Below, piece by piece: positions 16,214-25,114 of a stretch of 64,000 nt of DNA. How positions within the stretch are numbered: position 1 is the first letter of the stretch; each line of letters opens with the position of its first letter. This DNA comes from Oligoflexia bacterium. Lineage in GTDB: Bacteria > Bdellovibrionota > Bdellovibrionia > JABDDW01. Below the pieces are notes generated by a model that saw only the letters and a list, made by a program, of their open reading frames with translations, had not been told where the DNA came from and did not search any database. The translations under genes were made by a program, and so were the position numbers. The DNA lies in contig JADJXN010000001.1 of NCBI GenBank assembly GCA_016715815.1, forward strand, positions 1 to 64,000, read 5' to 3'.

Positions 16214-17468
16214 AATAAGTATCTATTTTTGTAGAGTTAGCTGCACTTTCACCAAGTGCCCAAGGACTTAAAATAAAATACTGCAACCTGTAGCCTACTC
16301 TTAGAGATAAAAAATTATTTAGCGGTTGATTTAAATACAAGTGATAACCTTGCCCGCGAGTTGCGTAAAATTGTGAAGGGTCATCTGGGTTTTTGTCATA
16401 GTAAAAGGCATCACGTGTTGCATTTAAATATTCTACTCCCACTTGTGGGTTATTTAACTTGTGAAGTGTTGTTGTATAAAGTGCAGCTAAAAGAAAAATA
16501 GAGCCGTTAAAAGTATTGCTATTTAAACTTGTTCCATAGCCGCCTAGATTTCTTCCAGATGCTGTGCCAGATGTTACGTTTACTTGGCCATTTGATTGTA
16601 ATGTGGTGAGCATATAAGAAGCTGAGAGATCTAAATTTGTTAAAGCAACGTCTTTAATATCTATATGGAATAAAAGATTTTGATGACTTGTATAAAGTGA
16701 AGATGAAAGCTGAGATGAGCCACTTAGGCTTGAATCAAAAAATGAAGCATCAATAGATGTGTCTTTAAAGCGTAAATAATTAATCCAAGAGTGGTGAATA
16801 TAAGCATTTAATTTTAAGTTTTCAAAATAAGCTTTAATACCAACGGCAGCCCTTGGCGCAAGTGTTTCGGCCTCTATTTGGCTACCGTTAACAAGTGGCT
16901 TTGCATTTATATTTGTTGTTTGATAGCCATAGTTTTGTAATAAAAATGGAATGTAGCCAAGATAGATGGAATAATTTTTAATATGTCCAAATGCCAATGC
17001 GCCATCAACCTCTGCTCCATAGGCAAGCTTTGGTAAAATAGCTTCAGAAACAGATCCATTATAAAAATTTACAGGTGTGCCATCAATTGTGGGTAATCTG
17101 CCGCCAATAAAACTAAACCACTCAAAAGGTTTGTAATCTAAATAAGCCAAGCTTAAGCGAATGTGGTCATTGACGTATTTTTCATCGGTATTAAAATTAA
17201 ATTCTCCACTAGATAGTTGGTTTTGCGTGTACCACTGGTTCCAATACTTAGTGACGCTTAACCTTGCATGAAGTTTTAATTCTTTTACTGGGTTTGATTT
17301 AATATCAAAATCAAAATCTGTTTTAAAATGATCTGTTAAAAAAAGCCTACCCTGAGGGATGTATTTATAAACTTTGTCATAGCGATTGTCCATTTGGGCT
17401 GAAAAATTAAGCTGTGCAAAAGTTAATTGGGTATAAAAGAGTACTAAAAGTAAAAGATATATTTTCAT
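16188..17468 (-). CDS. Putative outer-membrane porin-like protein (Ala/Tyr-rich barrel)
   Basis: The 426-residue protein has a signal peptide (MKIYLLLLVLFYTQLTFA). It carries alternating strands such as KLHARLSVTKYWNQWYTQNQL, HIRLSLAYLDYKPFEWFSFIGGRLPTIDGTPVNFY and LRVGYRLQYFILSPWAL, ending in a beta-like segment (TYYGNVKAIF). The GGRLPTIDGTP stretch after a strand is seen in large porins and in DUF3373-like proteins, but the family assignment is tentative. It is first of a two-gene unit with the preceding barrel gene. Terminal Phe and the lack of cytoplasmic domains support outer-membrane location. Confidence 0.68.
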   Translation of the reverse strand: MKIYLLLLVLFYTQLTFAQLNFSAQMDNRYDKVYKYIPQGRLFLTDHFKTDFDFDIKSNPVKELKLHARLSVTKYWNQWYTQNQLSSGEFNFNTDEKYVNDHIRLSLAYLDYKPFEWFSFIGGRLPTIDGTPVNFYNGSVSEAILPKLAYGAEVDGALAFGHIKNYSIYLGYIPFLLQNYGYQTTNINAKPLVNGSQIEAETLAPRAAVGIKAYFENLKLNAYIHHSWINYLRFKDTSIDASFFDSSLSGSSQLSSSLYTSHQNLLFHIDIKDVALTNLDLSASYMLTTLQSNGQVNVTSGTASGRNLGGYGTSLNSNTFNGSIFLLAALYTTTLHKLNNPQVGVEYLNATRDAFYYDKNPDDPSQFYATRGQGYHLYLNQPLNNFLSLRVGYRLQYFILSPWALGESAANSTKIDTYYGNVKAIF

Positions 17469-17513
17469 AAGCCCAATCTAGTAACCAGGGCCTTAAAAAT
17501 CAATTTTTAAAAA

Positions 17514-19466
17514 TTACTGAGCCTCTAAACCTAGCCAGCGGCGTGCATCGGCTTCATCCATGTATTTTTTTAGCTCTTCAAAGGGCATGCGTGTAAAATC
17601 GGTAATAATCATTCCGTCAATGCTGTTAAATGCAGGGTCATAGTTAAAGCCCATAAAGCGATTTCCCATTTTAATATATAAAGGAATTAAAACAGGTATT
17701 CCCTTTTTAGGGTCTTGCTCTAGCTGTTTTATATAATCGCTTAAACTATCAAGTGTGGGGTGCGCTTTTAATATAGCTTCAACTTCCTTTTGCTTTAGGT
17801 AAGTGTGAAACTTAGGCTCAATCGCTCCCTTAACTCTTACTTCATGCATGTAATTTTGTTTTAAAAACTCAACCATAAGCATTTTAGAGCTTTCTTTATA
17901 ACTATTACTTATGCTCACAGGGCCCATCATGTATTTATATTCTGGGTTTTGAAGTAAAAAACGGCCAATGGCCTTCCAAAGTGCTGGGAGCGTAAGGGAT
18001 CTTTTTTGGTAATCAGGGTGTACAAAAGAGCGGCCTAATTCTAAAACCTTACCAAGTTTTTTTACCTCGTTGAGATCAAAAAATTCTTCCACATAAAGAT
18101 TTGGGTGCTCGTCAATTTTAGCAAGTCTGTAACCACCGCTGATTCTCTTTTTTTCTTTATCCCAGGCTACAAGTTGAATGTAATTAGCATCATATTGGTC
18201 AATATCTCTATATTTTCTTGAGCCTTCACCGATGGGTCTAAAAGAAAGTTCACGTAAGCGGGCAATTTCTAGCATAGCTGTTGGAATTTCTGACCCGCGG
18301 GCAGCAAAAACTTTTATGCCCTTTTCAGGTTTATCTGGGTAAAAATCAAAAATAGTTGCAGCGTTGGTATTTAAATCTTCAAAGACAGCTGTCTGTGGTA
18401 ATTCTCTTGCTATTAATTGTTCAGCTCTTTTTTCTGCATTTGGTTTAGAATTCTTTAAGGCATAAGTGGTGGAGCGCAAATATTCCATAATTTGGCTAGG
18501 ATCTTTGAATAAAGCCAAATCACTCCCTTTTATTGTGCTTCCAAAGGTGAGCTCAATATTTTTTCTTACTCCTTTTGCAAGTTCACGCAAAATAAAAGCA
18601 GTGCCAAAAGTCTCACTTATTTTTTTTGCAAACTGAAAGGTATGGCTTGGTTGTCCATCGGCAAATATAGGGACCACATTAATTTCAGGGTATTCTTGAA
18701 TCATTTTAGCTAGTGTCCAGCGCCATTTTTTTTCCATGGCATATTCATCGGAAAGCTTTTCTTTTTTAGAGACTTCTCCTACGGGAAGTATAAGAATCGC
18801 CCCTCCACTTTTAAGGTGCTCTTTTATCTGTTCTACAACTTTTAAATTTTGAAGTTTGGCTTTAAGAGAACTTGTAGTGTTATTTACTAAAAAGGCATGC
18901 TCAAACATAGCCGGAACAGGTGCTAACATTGTTGTTACTACAAGTTTTAGATCTTTCCTTACTTTTGAGATTTCAGCTGCTGCTGCGATAGCCTCAAGCC
19001 CACTTAATGGGTGATTTTGTACAAAGGCTATGGGTCCACTTTGTGGTATATTTATTTGACTGGTTGTGGTTTTTAATTCAAAAGCATCTCTTAGTTTTTC
19101 AAAAAAATGTAAACCCTCCCTTGAGTCGTTTGATAACTTGTGCATGGCTTTATCAATACTTTTTAAATCAAAAATGGGATTTAGTAGCGTACGTACTAAA
19201 AAGTTAAACCCTGTATTGACAGATTTTGACAAAAAACCATTTGCCTTAACAATTTGAAAGGATAACTTTCCATTATTAGCAGAGACTTGATATCCCAAAT
19301 TTATAAACCCTTTTTCAATTAAAGCTGGACAAGAAGGGGATGCAACTAATTCTGCCCATAAAACTGAAGGTAAAAGTATTGTTATTATGAATATTGTTTT
19401 AAGCACGCATTTTAGGCTATGCAGTGTGTATTCCAGAGAGGCTGTATTTAAGCGTATTAAATACAC
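17514..19466 (-). CDS. Two-domain acyltransferase resembling OlsF (ornithine-lipid synthesis)
   Basis: This 650-residue protein combines a lysophospholipid-type acyltransferase in the first half with an OlsB/hemolysin-like GNAT domain in the second. In the first, NHPLSGLE (N151, H152, E158) replaces the usual HX4D, followed by LILPVGEVS and VVPIFADGQPS. In the second, LRELSFRPIGEGSRKYRDID and LELGRSFVHPDYQKR are typical of N-acyl-amino-acid synthases. This domain order matches bifunctional OlsF, which N-acylates ornithine and then O-acylates the product. A hydrophobic segment (TIFIITILLPSVLWA, about residues 24-38) suggests export or membrane anchoring, odd for a cytoplasmic acyltransferase. 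The start is uncertain (GTG at 19466 or a later GTG at 19406). Confidence 0.72.
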   Translation of the reverse strand: MYLIRLNTASLEYTLHSLKCVLKTIFIITILLPSVLWAELVASPSCPALIEKGFINLGYQVSANNGKLSFQIVKANGFLSKSVNTGFNFLVRTLLNPIFDLKSIDKAMHKLSNDSREGLHFFEKLRDAFELKTTTSQINIPQSGPIAFVQNHPLSGLEAIAAAAEISKVRKDLKLVVTTMLAPVPAMFEHAFLVNNTTSSLKAKLQNLKVVEQIKEHLKSGGAILILPVGEVSKKEKLSDEYAMEKKWRWTLAKMIQEYPEINVVPIFADGQPSHTFQFAKKISETFGTAFILRELAKGVRKNIELTFGSTIKGSDLALFKDPSQIMEYLRSTTYALKNSKPNAEKRAEQLIARELPQTAVFEDLNTNAATIFDFYPDKPEKGIKVFAARGSEIPTAMLEIARLRELSFRPIGEGSRKYRDIDQYDANYIQLVAWDKEKKRISGGYRLAKIDEHPNLYVEEFFDLNEVKKLGKVLELGRSFVHPDYQKRSLTLPALWKAIGRFLLQNPEYKYMMGPVSISNSYKESSKMLMVEFLKQNYMHEVRVKGAIEPKFHTYLKQKEVEAILKAHPTLDSLSDYIKQLEQDPKKGIPVLIPLYIKMGNRFMGFNYDPAFNSIDGMIITDFTRMPFEELKKYMDEADARRWLGLEAQ

Positions 19467-19574
19467 TTAAAACCTTGAAAACACTATGAAAGCACTCAAA
19501 AATGTCACTGTTGTCTAAAAGTTAAGCCAAAAGCAATTTTAAAACCCATCATGTCATGGTATTAACATCAGTTG

Positions 19575-20369
19575 ATGTATAAACAAAAACTTATTTTCAT
19601 TACTGGTGGCTCTGAAGGCATTGGGCTTTGTGTGGCAAAGGACTTTGTTAAAGCTCAAGCCAACGTTGTTATTTTATCTAGAAGTAAGGAAAAACTAAAC
19701 CAAGCCACAGTGCAACTTGAAAAATTAAGACAAAACAAAGAGCAAATAATTAAAGCCGAAAGCCTTGATGTTTCAAATTTTAATGATGTTAAAAATATTT
19801 TTGAAAAATTATTTTCTGAAATTGGTTTGCCAGATTACCTTATTAATTGTGCGGGCTTTGCCTACCCAGGCTACATTGAAGCAGCTGAAATTGATACATA
19901 TAAGCAAATGATGAATGTGAATTATTTTGGAGTAGTAAATACCTGTAAAGTATTTGTAGAGAATTTATTAAAAAATAAATCCAAAGCGCATATTATTAAT
20001 ACTTCCTCTATTGCAGGCTATGTTGGTCTTTTTGGTTACACTGGTTATTGTGCTTCTAAATATGCAGTGATAGGGTTTTCTCAAGCATTAAAAGCGGAGC
20101 TTAAAAAGAGTGGAATTACTGTTTCAGTTTTATGCCCACCAAATACAAAAACACCAGGGTTAGAAAAAGAAAATTTAATTAAGCCGGCAGAACTTTTAAA
20201 AGTTGAAGAAAAAGCAAAACCCGTTACAGCTGAAGAGGTTTCTAAGTATTTACTTAAAAAAATACCGTCGAAACAATTTTGGATTATCCCGACGGTAGAT
20301 GGAAATTTGGCTCTTTATCTTTCAAGACTTGCTCCAAAAATTTTAGAGCAATTTACAAAGCGCCCTTAA
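19575..20369 (+). CDS. Short-chain dehydrogenase, 3-ketodihydrosphingosine reductase-like
   Basis: This 264-residue Rossmann enzyme has TGGSEGIG (residues 10-17), NCAG (91-94), and the catalytic S145, Y158 and K162 in the YCASK motif. The segment CPPNTKTPGLEKEN closely follows the PPDTDTPG-E-EN signature of 3-ketodihydrosphingosine reductases (KDSR) of sphingolipid synthesis, so an NADPH-dependent ketone reduction on a long-chain lipid precursor is likely. Other lipid-directed SDRs remain possible. A TTG lies one codon earlier; the ATG at 19575 is preferred. It is divergent from the OlsF-like gene, with about 108 bp between them, suggesting a membrane-lipid locus. Its stop overlaps the convergent subtilase by 4 nt. 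Confidence 0.8.
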   Translation: MYKQKLIFITGGSEGIGLCVAKDFVKAQANVVILSRSKEKLNQATVQLEKLRQNKEQIIKAESLDVSNFNDVKNIFEKLFSEIGLPDYLINCAGFAYPGYIEAAEIDTYKQMMNVNYFGVVNTCKVFVENLLKNKSKAHIINTSSIAGYVGLFGYTGYCASKYAVIGFSQALKAELKKSGITVSVLCPPNTKTPGLEKENLIKPAELLKVEEKAKPVTAEEVSKYLLKKIPSKQFWIIPTVDGNLALYLSRLAPKILEQFTKRP

Positions 20370-21730
20370 TTACCAAAAATAACTTTTAATGTATTAAGCG
20401 CATCGATTCTACCAAAGCCATAATCATTGTCATTGCCTTGAGCGCCTAAATCAACAGCCCCTGTTGTTAATAATTTAGTCACTGCTTCAACATTGATATT
20501 AGGGTTTGTTTGGTAAACTAATGTTGCAAGGCCTGCAGTATGAGGTGTGGCCATTGAAGTTCCTGAATAACTTTTGTACTTTCCACCAGGAACACTTGAT
20601 AAAACCGCCACTCCAGGAGCTGAAACTGTGGGTTTAATCATGCTTCCTGTTTTCCAAACAGCGGGTCCTCGTGAGCTAAAACTTGCAATTTGGTCGTTAG
20701 AATCTGTTGCACCTACGGTTAAAGCGGCAGGACAGCCACCAGGCAGATTAACTGTTTTAGCGCCTGATCCAGAATTACCAGCTGCAAAGACAGGTAAAAT
20801 TCCAAGCTTTACCCAACCATCAACAGCGCGGCAGTAGGGGTTTTCACTTGGGTCCATACCAGCTGAGGGGTTTCCACCGCCCCAAGAATTACTTACAAGC
20901 GCTGGAGCATCATTTGTTTGAGGGTTTGAATCTGGATCTGAGATCCATTGCATAGCCTCTAGAATTTTTGCTGTACTACCTGAGCCTTGTGCTGAAAAAA
21001 CTTTTCCTACAATTAGTTTTGCTCCAGGAGCAACGCCAATAGCAGTTCCTGATTTTGCTCCACCTGAAATGGTGCCTGCCACATGGGTTCCATGGCTGTG
21101 GTCATCATAAGGGGCGGGCTTAGCGTTTACAAAATCTTTAAAGGCAATGGTTTTACCGGTCAAATCTGGGTGTTCAGCATCAATACCGGTATCTAAAATA
21201 CCAACTTTAATATTTGTGCCAACAAGGTTTTTATTTTTTCTCCATACCTCAGGCATTCTTAATTTATTTAAACCGTATGTAAAAGGCTCCGCCATAGGTT
21301 CTCTTGAAATAACCACAGGAAAAACATGAGCGCGCTCATTAGGGTAAACAGCGGCCAACTCACTTTTTGTAGCATCAATAATTTTTTTAATATCTTTAAT
21401 AGATGCGTACAGGGCACATGTGTTTGAAAGCCATAAGCTTTTATATTGAACTTTTGAATCAGTTTGAATAGCAGAATTAATAACACTTAAAACTTTTTGT
21501 TGGCTTAGCTCTGCGTTTTGCATGAGTTTGGCTTCAACAAAGGGTCTTTCAGAAGGTAAGTACATACGCTGAGGTATTTGAACCTTATTTTTTACTACCA
21601 AAATAACGGCTAAGTACTTATTTTGAAGACTTTCATTTTGAAACTGCTGCATTAAAACTGGGTGAATGTTCACGCTCGCAAGCGCTGCGTGCGTAATTAA
21701 AAAAGATAATATAAAGATAAGAAATTTCAA
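20366..21730 (-). CDS. Secreted subtilisin-like serine protease (S8)
   Basis: A signal peptide (MKFLIFILSFLITHAALA) is followed by an inhibitor-like prodomain to about residue 150. The S8 catalytic domain has D180 (GILDTGIDAEHPDL), H213 (SHGTHVAGTI), the oxyanion Asn319 (AAGNS) and S392 (YSGTSMATPHTAG). All triad residues are intact and the 454-residue length is usual for a preproprotease without extra C-terminal domains. It is probably secreted, acting in nutrition or prey digestion. It is a single-gene unit; the ATG is preceded by GGAGGG. Confidence 0.95.
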   Translation of the reverse strand: MKFLIFILSFLITHAALASVNIHPVLMQQFQNESLQNKYLAVILVVKNKVQIPQRMYLPSERPFVEAKLMQNAELSQQKVLSVINSAIQTDSKVQYKSLWLSNTCALYASIKDIKKIIDATKSELAAVYPNERAHVFPVVISREPMAEPFTYGLNKLRMPEVWRKNKNLVGTNIKVGILDTGIDAEHPDLTGKTIAFKDFVNAKPAPYDDHSHGTHVAGTISGGAKSGTAIGVAPGAKLIVGKVFSAQGSGSTAKILEAMQWISDPDSNPQTNDAPALVSNSWGGGNPSAGMDPSENPYCRAVDGWVKLGILPVFAAGNSGSGAKTVNLPGGCPAALTVGATDSNDQIASFSSRGPAVWKTGSMIKPTVSAPGVAVLSSVPGGKYKSYSGTSMATPHTAGLATLVYQTNPNINVEAVTKLLTTGAVDLGAQGNDNDYGFGRIDALNTLKVIFGN

Positions 21731-21800
21731 GAAACCCTCCTTTGGCTTTTTGTTTGGTATTTAAGTAATAATGGTTTCAATTGCGGGAGGGGATGACAAC

Positions 21801-23108
21801 TTAAATTAAATGAAATTCCTTTTGCCACAAACCAAAACTAGCTTTTGCGCGTGCACTCAGGGCTTCTTTTTTGATGCTTTTATGGGCATCTATTGGTGGA
21901 AATAGCCCCCAGTTTATGTTTGTTGGTTGAAAGTTTTCACGGCTTTCATCGGTAATAGCCATTAAAAGTGCACCTAGGGCGGATTCTTGAGGTGGGGGTA
22001 AGATTTTAGGATTGTGAATGAATAGACTTACAAGCATTCCCATACAGGCTGATTCAAAATAACCTTCAACACCTGTTATTTGGCCTGCAAAAAATAAAAG
22101 GCCCTCTTCTTTTTTTGAGCTTAAATTTTTATTTAAAAGTTTTGGAGTATTAATAAATAAATTTCTATGAAGGCTTCCTAGCTTTAAAAATTCAGCATTT
22201 TCTAAACCTGGTATTAATTTAAAGACACGTTTTTGATCTGGGTATTTCATTTTGGTTTGAAAGCCAACCATTCCGTAAGACGTTGCAAATTTATTTTCTT
22301 GTCTGAGTTGAACTACTGCAAAGGGTTGTTTTTGTGTTCTTGGATCTTTTAACCCTTTTGGTTTACAAGGGCCAAAAGCAAGAGTGAGCGGGCCTCTTTC
22401 AACTATAACTTCTACAGGAAGGCAGGATTCAAAATAATTTGTAGTTTCAAAATCTTTTGGAACAACTTTTTCAGCATTATTAATTTCATTTATAAGCCTA
22501 AAATACTCTTCTTTATTCAATGGGCAGTTAATATAGTCCGCCCCCCCTTTATCGTAGCGGCTTGCCTTAAAGCAAATATTCATATCAATGCTGTCGGCAT
22601 CAATAATGGGTGCAATGGCATCGTAAAAATATAAAAAATCTCCACCGAAGTGCTGTTTTAAATCTTCACTTAAAGATTCCTCAGTAAGAGGGCCAGTGGC
22701 AATAACTGCGGGGCGGGGAATATCATTTAATTTTGATATCACTTTATTTTGAATTTTAATTTTAGGGTGATTTTTAATTTGCTGAGTTAAAATTTTAGAA
22801 AATTCCTCCCTATCTACTCCAAGTGCTTGGCCGGCAGGAATTTTCGCATCCATTGCCGCCTTTAATACAAAACTATTAAGCTGACTCATTTCCCATTTAA
22901 GTTGGTTGGGAGCGGAAGGCTCCTGGACAGAGCCTAAAGAATTAGAGCAAACAAGCTCAGCAAATAAATCTGTTTTATGAGCAGGTGTGCTTTGAACGGG
23001 GCGCATTTCATAAAGCACAACTTCAAAGCCCTTATTTGCTAGTTGCAAGGCACACTCAGAGCCTGCTAAGCCTGCGCCCACAATATGTATGGTTGAATTA
23101 TTTTCCAT
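21801..23108 (-). CDS. trmFO: Methylenetetrahydrofolate--tRNA-(uracil-5-)-methyltransferase
   Basis: TrmFO methylates U54 in the tRNA T-loop using methylene-THF and FADH2. The 435-residue protein has an N-terminal FAD-binding motif (IHIVGAGLAGSECALQLA) and the catalytic-cysteine region LVCSNSLGS (C54). It also has a second cysteine in DYINCPLNKEEYF, and the C-terminal VEGYFESACMGML and TNINWGLFPP motifs. A longer frame reaches a GTG at 23147, but the ATG at 23108 begins right before the FAD motif and leaves space for the divergent gene, so it is preferred. No neighbour is functionally linked. Confidence 0.95.
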   Translation of the reverse strand: MENNSTIHIVGAGLAGSECALQLANKGFEVVLYEMRPVQSTPAHKTDLFAELVCSNSLGSVQEPSAPNQLKWEMSQLNSFVLKAAMDAKIPAGQALGVDREEFSKILTQQIKNHPKIKIQNKVISKLNDIPRPAVIATGPLTEESLSEDLKQHFGGDFLYFYDAIAPIIDADSIDMNICFKASRYDKGGADYINCPLNKEEYFRLINEINNAEKVVPKDFETTNYFESCLPVEVIVERGPLTLAFGPCKPKGLKDPRTQKQPFAVVQLRQENKFATSYGMVGFQTKMKYPDQKRVFKLIPGLENAEFLKLGSLHRNLFINTPKLLNKNLSSKKEEGLLFFAGQITGVEGYFESACMGMLVSLFIHNPKILPPPQESALGALLMAITDESRENFQPTNINWGLFPPIDAHKSIKKEALSARAKASFGLWQKEFHLI

Positions 23109-23128
23109 ATAGTTTGCTTTTATAAGGT

Positions 23129-23488
23129 ATGTTAGGCTCTGTGTCACTTATGAAAAAGAACAAAAATTTTTCCACCCCAATTGAAGTTCTTGAAAAGCTA
23201 TTAGGAGATAAAAAGGGGCATTTGAGCTCTGATTTTAAGCGGTTCCAGCTTAAATCTCAGTGGGCAGATATTATGGGGGCAACAATTGCCTCAAAAACCT
23301 CACCAATTAGCTATAAAAATAAAATTTTATTTGTATGGGTTGAAAGCTCAAGTTGGATGAACCAGCTTTTTTATGCCAGAAAAGAAATGGCGGCCAAAAT
23401 TAATCAAGTTATGGGAGCTGGTTGGGTAAAAGATATCAGGTTTACCCTTGATCACAAATCTGTTTTAGAAGAGCAAGAGTCGAAATAG
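23129..23488 (+). CDS. DUF721 domain protein (DciA-like)
   Basis: This 119-residue protein has the DUF721 fold: FKRFQLKSQWADIMGATIASKTSPISYKN followed by ILFVWVESSSWMNQLFYAR. In many bacteria lacking DnaC, DUF721 proteins (DciA) assist loading of the replicative helicase, which is the likely but unproven role. The start is uncertain: ATG 23129 has AAGG only a few bases before it, and ATG 23150 (MKKNKNF) would make a 112-residue product. It is divergent from trmFO, and its 3' end overlaps the convergent M23 peptidase gene by 47 nt, a long antiparallel overlap. Confidence 0.75.
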   Translation: MLGSVSLMKKNKNFSTPIEVLEKLLGDKKGHLSSDFKRFQLKSQWADIMGATIASKTSPISYKNKILFVWVESSSWMNQLFYARKEMAAKINQVMGAGWVKDIRFTLDHKSVLEEQESK

Positions 23489-24299
23489 GATCCACTGCAA
23501 TACCATGAACACGCATTTCCCAATGTAAATGAGGAGCTTCCACTCTACCTGTTGAGCCACTTAATGCAATAATCTGCCCACTTTGCACACCTTGTCCTAT
23601 TCCAACTCGAAATTCAGATAAATGTAAGTACCTACTTATAACACCTTTACCATGATCAATGTTGATGGTTTTGCCACCCACCACTTGATCATCAGTACTT
23701 AACACCACACCATCGCCAACAGCTTGTATGGGGGTAAAAGTAGTGGCCCTAAAATCAAGCCCTGTGTGTGGGTATGTATATCCGTTGGGAAGGGTTCGCA
23801 CACTTGAGAATTGTGAAACAGTTTTTGATTTTAATGGCTGCTTCCACTGGCAGCCTAGAGTATCGTGCCTTGATTGGGTAAGAATTTTTTTATTATACTC
23901 GGACTCGATTTGAATTTGCTCTTTATTATTTTCTAAATTTTCTTGCACACTTGTTGGTAGGCGCAGCTTTGAGGGCTTAGTCGTTGAATATAAGCTTTTT
24001 TCCAATGGTAAATCTAAAAAGGCCCAACCCTTATTTTTAATAAAAATAAAAAGACGGTGAGTAGTTTCTTCTCTAATTTTTATTCCAAAAAATTCCCAGG
24101 AGTTTGAAATTTTTTGGCAACGGCTGTAGCTACATGCGGTGACATCATCTTGACTTAAATTTTTCATTACAAAACTAGCGCCTGATTGAAGGGAAGTGCG
24201 TTTAATAATTAAGTCGGCATCATTAATATCTATTTCAATATTAGCATTTGGCTGAAAGCTTAAAAGAAAAAATAAAAAAAAAGAAAAACAGCTTTTCAT
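23442..24299 (-). CDS. Secreted M23-family peptidase (LytM domain)
   Basis: The protein is 285 residues long with a signal peptide (MKSCFSFFLFFLLSFQPNA). The C-terminal LytM domain has the zinc and catalytic pattern H178-x3-D182 (PHTGLDF), H226 (RYLHLS), and H257-x-H259 (PHLHWE). All residues for an active zinc endopeptidase are present, so it probably cleaves peptidoglycan cross-links in the periplasm or in prey. The N-terminal ~140 residues match no domain I recognise; two Cys pairs suggest a disulfide-bonded periplasmic module. It is the last gene of the lipid-transport operon: its ATG touches the MCE gene stop (1-nt overlap). Confidence 0.9.
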   Translation of the reverse strand: MKSCFSFFLFFLLSFQPNANIEIDINDADLIIKRTSLQSGASFVMKNLSQDDVTACSYSRCQKISNSWEFFGIKIREETTHRLFIFIKNKGWAFLDLPLEKSLYSTTKPSKLRLPTSVQENLENNKEQIQIESEYNKKILTQSRHDTLGCQWKQPLKSKTVSQFSSVRTLPNGYTYPHTGLDFRATTFTPIQAVGDGVVLSTDDQVVGGKTINIDHGKGVISRYLHLSEFRVGIGQGVQSGQIIALSGSTGRVEAPHLHWEMRVHGIAVDPISTLALLKQICDQG

Positions 24300-25114
24300 T
24301 ACTGTTTACTCTCCTCTACCTTTTGTTTTTTCTCTTCTTCCTCGCCCTTTTGGATGGTTTGTCTAATTAAAAACTTTAGGAGACTACTTCTTTTGGCACC
24401 GCCCATGATGGCTTTTAAATCTTCATGTACACTGGGGTCATTAATGAGGCCGCCAAGGGTTCCTTGGCCTTTATCAATTTTTTCCATAATGCTAGCTAGG
24501 TGATCTAAAGATTTTTTAATTTTTTTAGAAGCTAATGAGTCATCAATATTGCTCATTGTGTTTTTCAAGCTTCTGGTGGAGTCGCTTAAGTTTTTCCCAA
24601 ATTTTCCTTGGTCAAGGTCTTTTGTAATGTTGTTAACGTGTTCAATTATTTCAAAAACCCTTTCAAACTTACTTCCAGATTTGCCAAGTGTTGAAAGTAA
24701 ATCCGCTCCTTCTTCTGACTCGATAAAATCATTTTCAGTTAAAAGCTCTCCTGAGGGCGGACCAGGTTTTATAAGAACGTACTTATCTCCCAAAGCACCC
24801 TGGGTTCTAATGCTGGCGGTGGTTCCTTTTGTGAGTCTTGCTGCATATTTTTTATCAATTTTAATATTAACAATAAGGTGGTTACCTTCAGCATCTAACT
24901 CAATGCTTTCAACATTACCACTTGCTATACCAGCCATTTGCACAACGTTACCTGCTACAAGGCCTGATGTTTCCTCAAGCTTTAGCTTCATGTATTGGTA
25001 GCTCTTAAAAAATGATTTATCTCCGCCTAAGAGAAAAATGATGACGATGAATGCAATTGTTGCAATTGCTACAAATAGTCCTACTTTTTTTTCCACACCG
25101 TTACTTTGTTCCAT
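24299..25114 (-). CDS. mlaD: MCE-family lipid transport protein (MlaD-like)
   Basis: The protein has one N-terminal membrane helix (VGLFVAIATIAFIVIIFLLGG) and then an MCE domain (YMKLKLEETSGLVAGNVVQMAGIASGNVESIEL, ending LGDKYVLIKPG). A helical C-terminal tail follows, with NITKDLDQGK and a Lys/Glu-rich end. MlaD-type proteins form hexameric rings that carry phospholipids between membranes. At 271 residues it is longer than E. coli MlaD (~180) because of the tail. ATG 25114 overlaps the ATPase stop (TAATG) and has GGAGAG upstream, so it is preferred over TTG 25120. Confidence 0.9.
   Translation of the reverse strand: MEQSNGVEKKVGLFVAIATIAFIVIIFLLGGDKSFFKSYQYMKLKLEETSGLVAGNVVQMAGIASGNVESIELDAEGNHLIVNIKIDKKYAARLTKGTTASIRTQGALGDKYVLIKPGPPSGELLTENDFIESEEGADLLSTLGKSGSKFERVFEIIEHVNNITKDLDQGKFGKNLSDSTRSLKNTMSNIDDSLASKKIKKSLDHLASIMEKIDKGQGTLGGLINDPSVHEDLKAIMGGAKRSSLLKFLIRQTIQKGEEEEKKQKVEESKQ

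Noticed and set aside
24549..25001. 150-codon plus-strand ORF opposite the MCE gene
   Set aside because: It is antisense to a well-supported coding region with clear MCE motifs, and its own sequence is Ser/Pro/Leu-rich without any domain.
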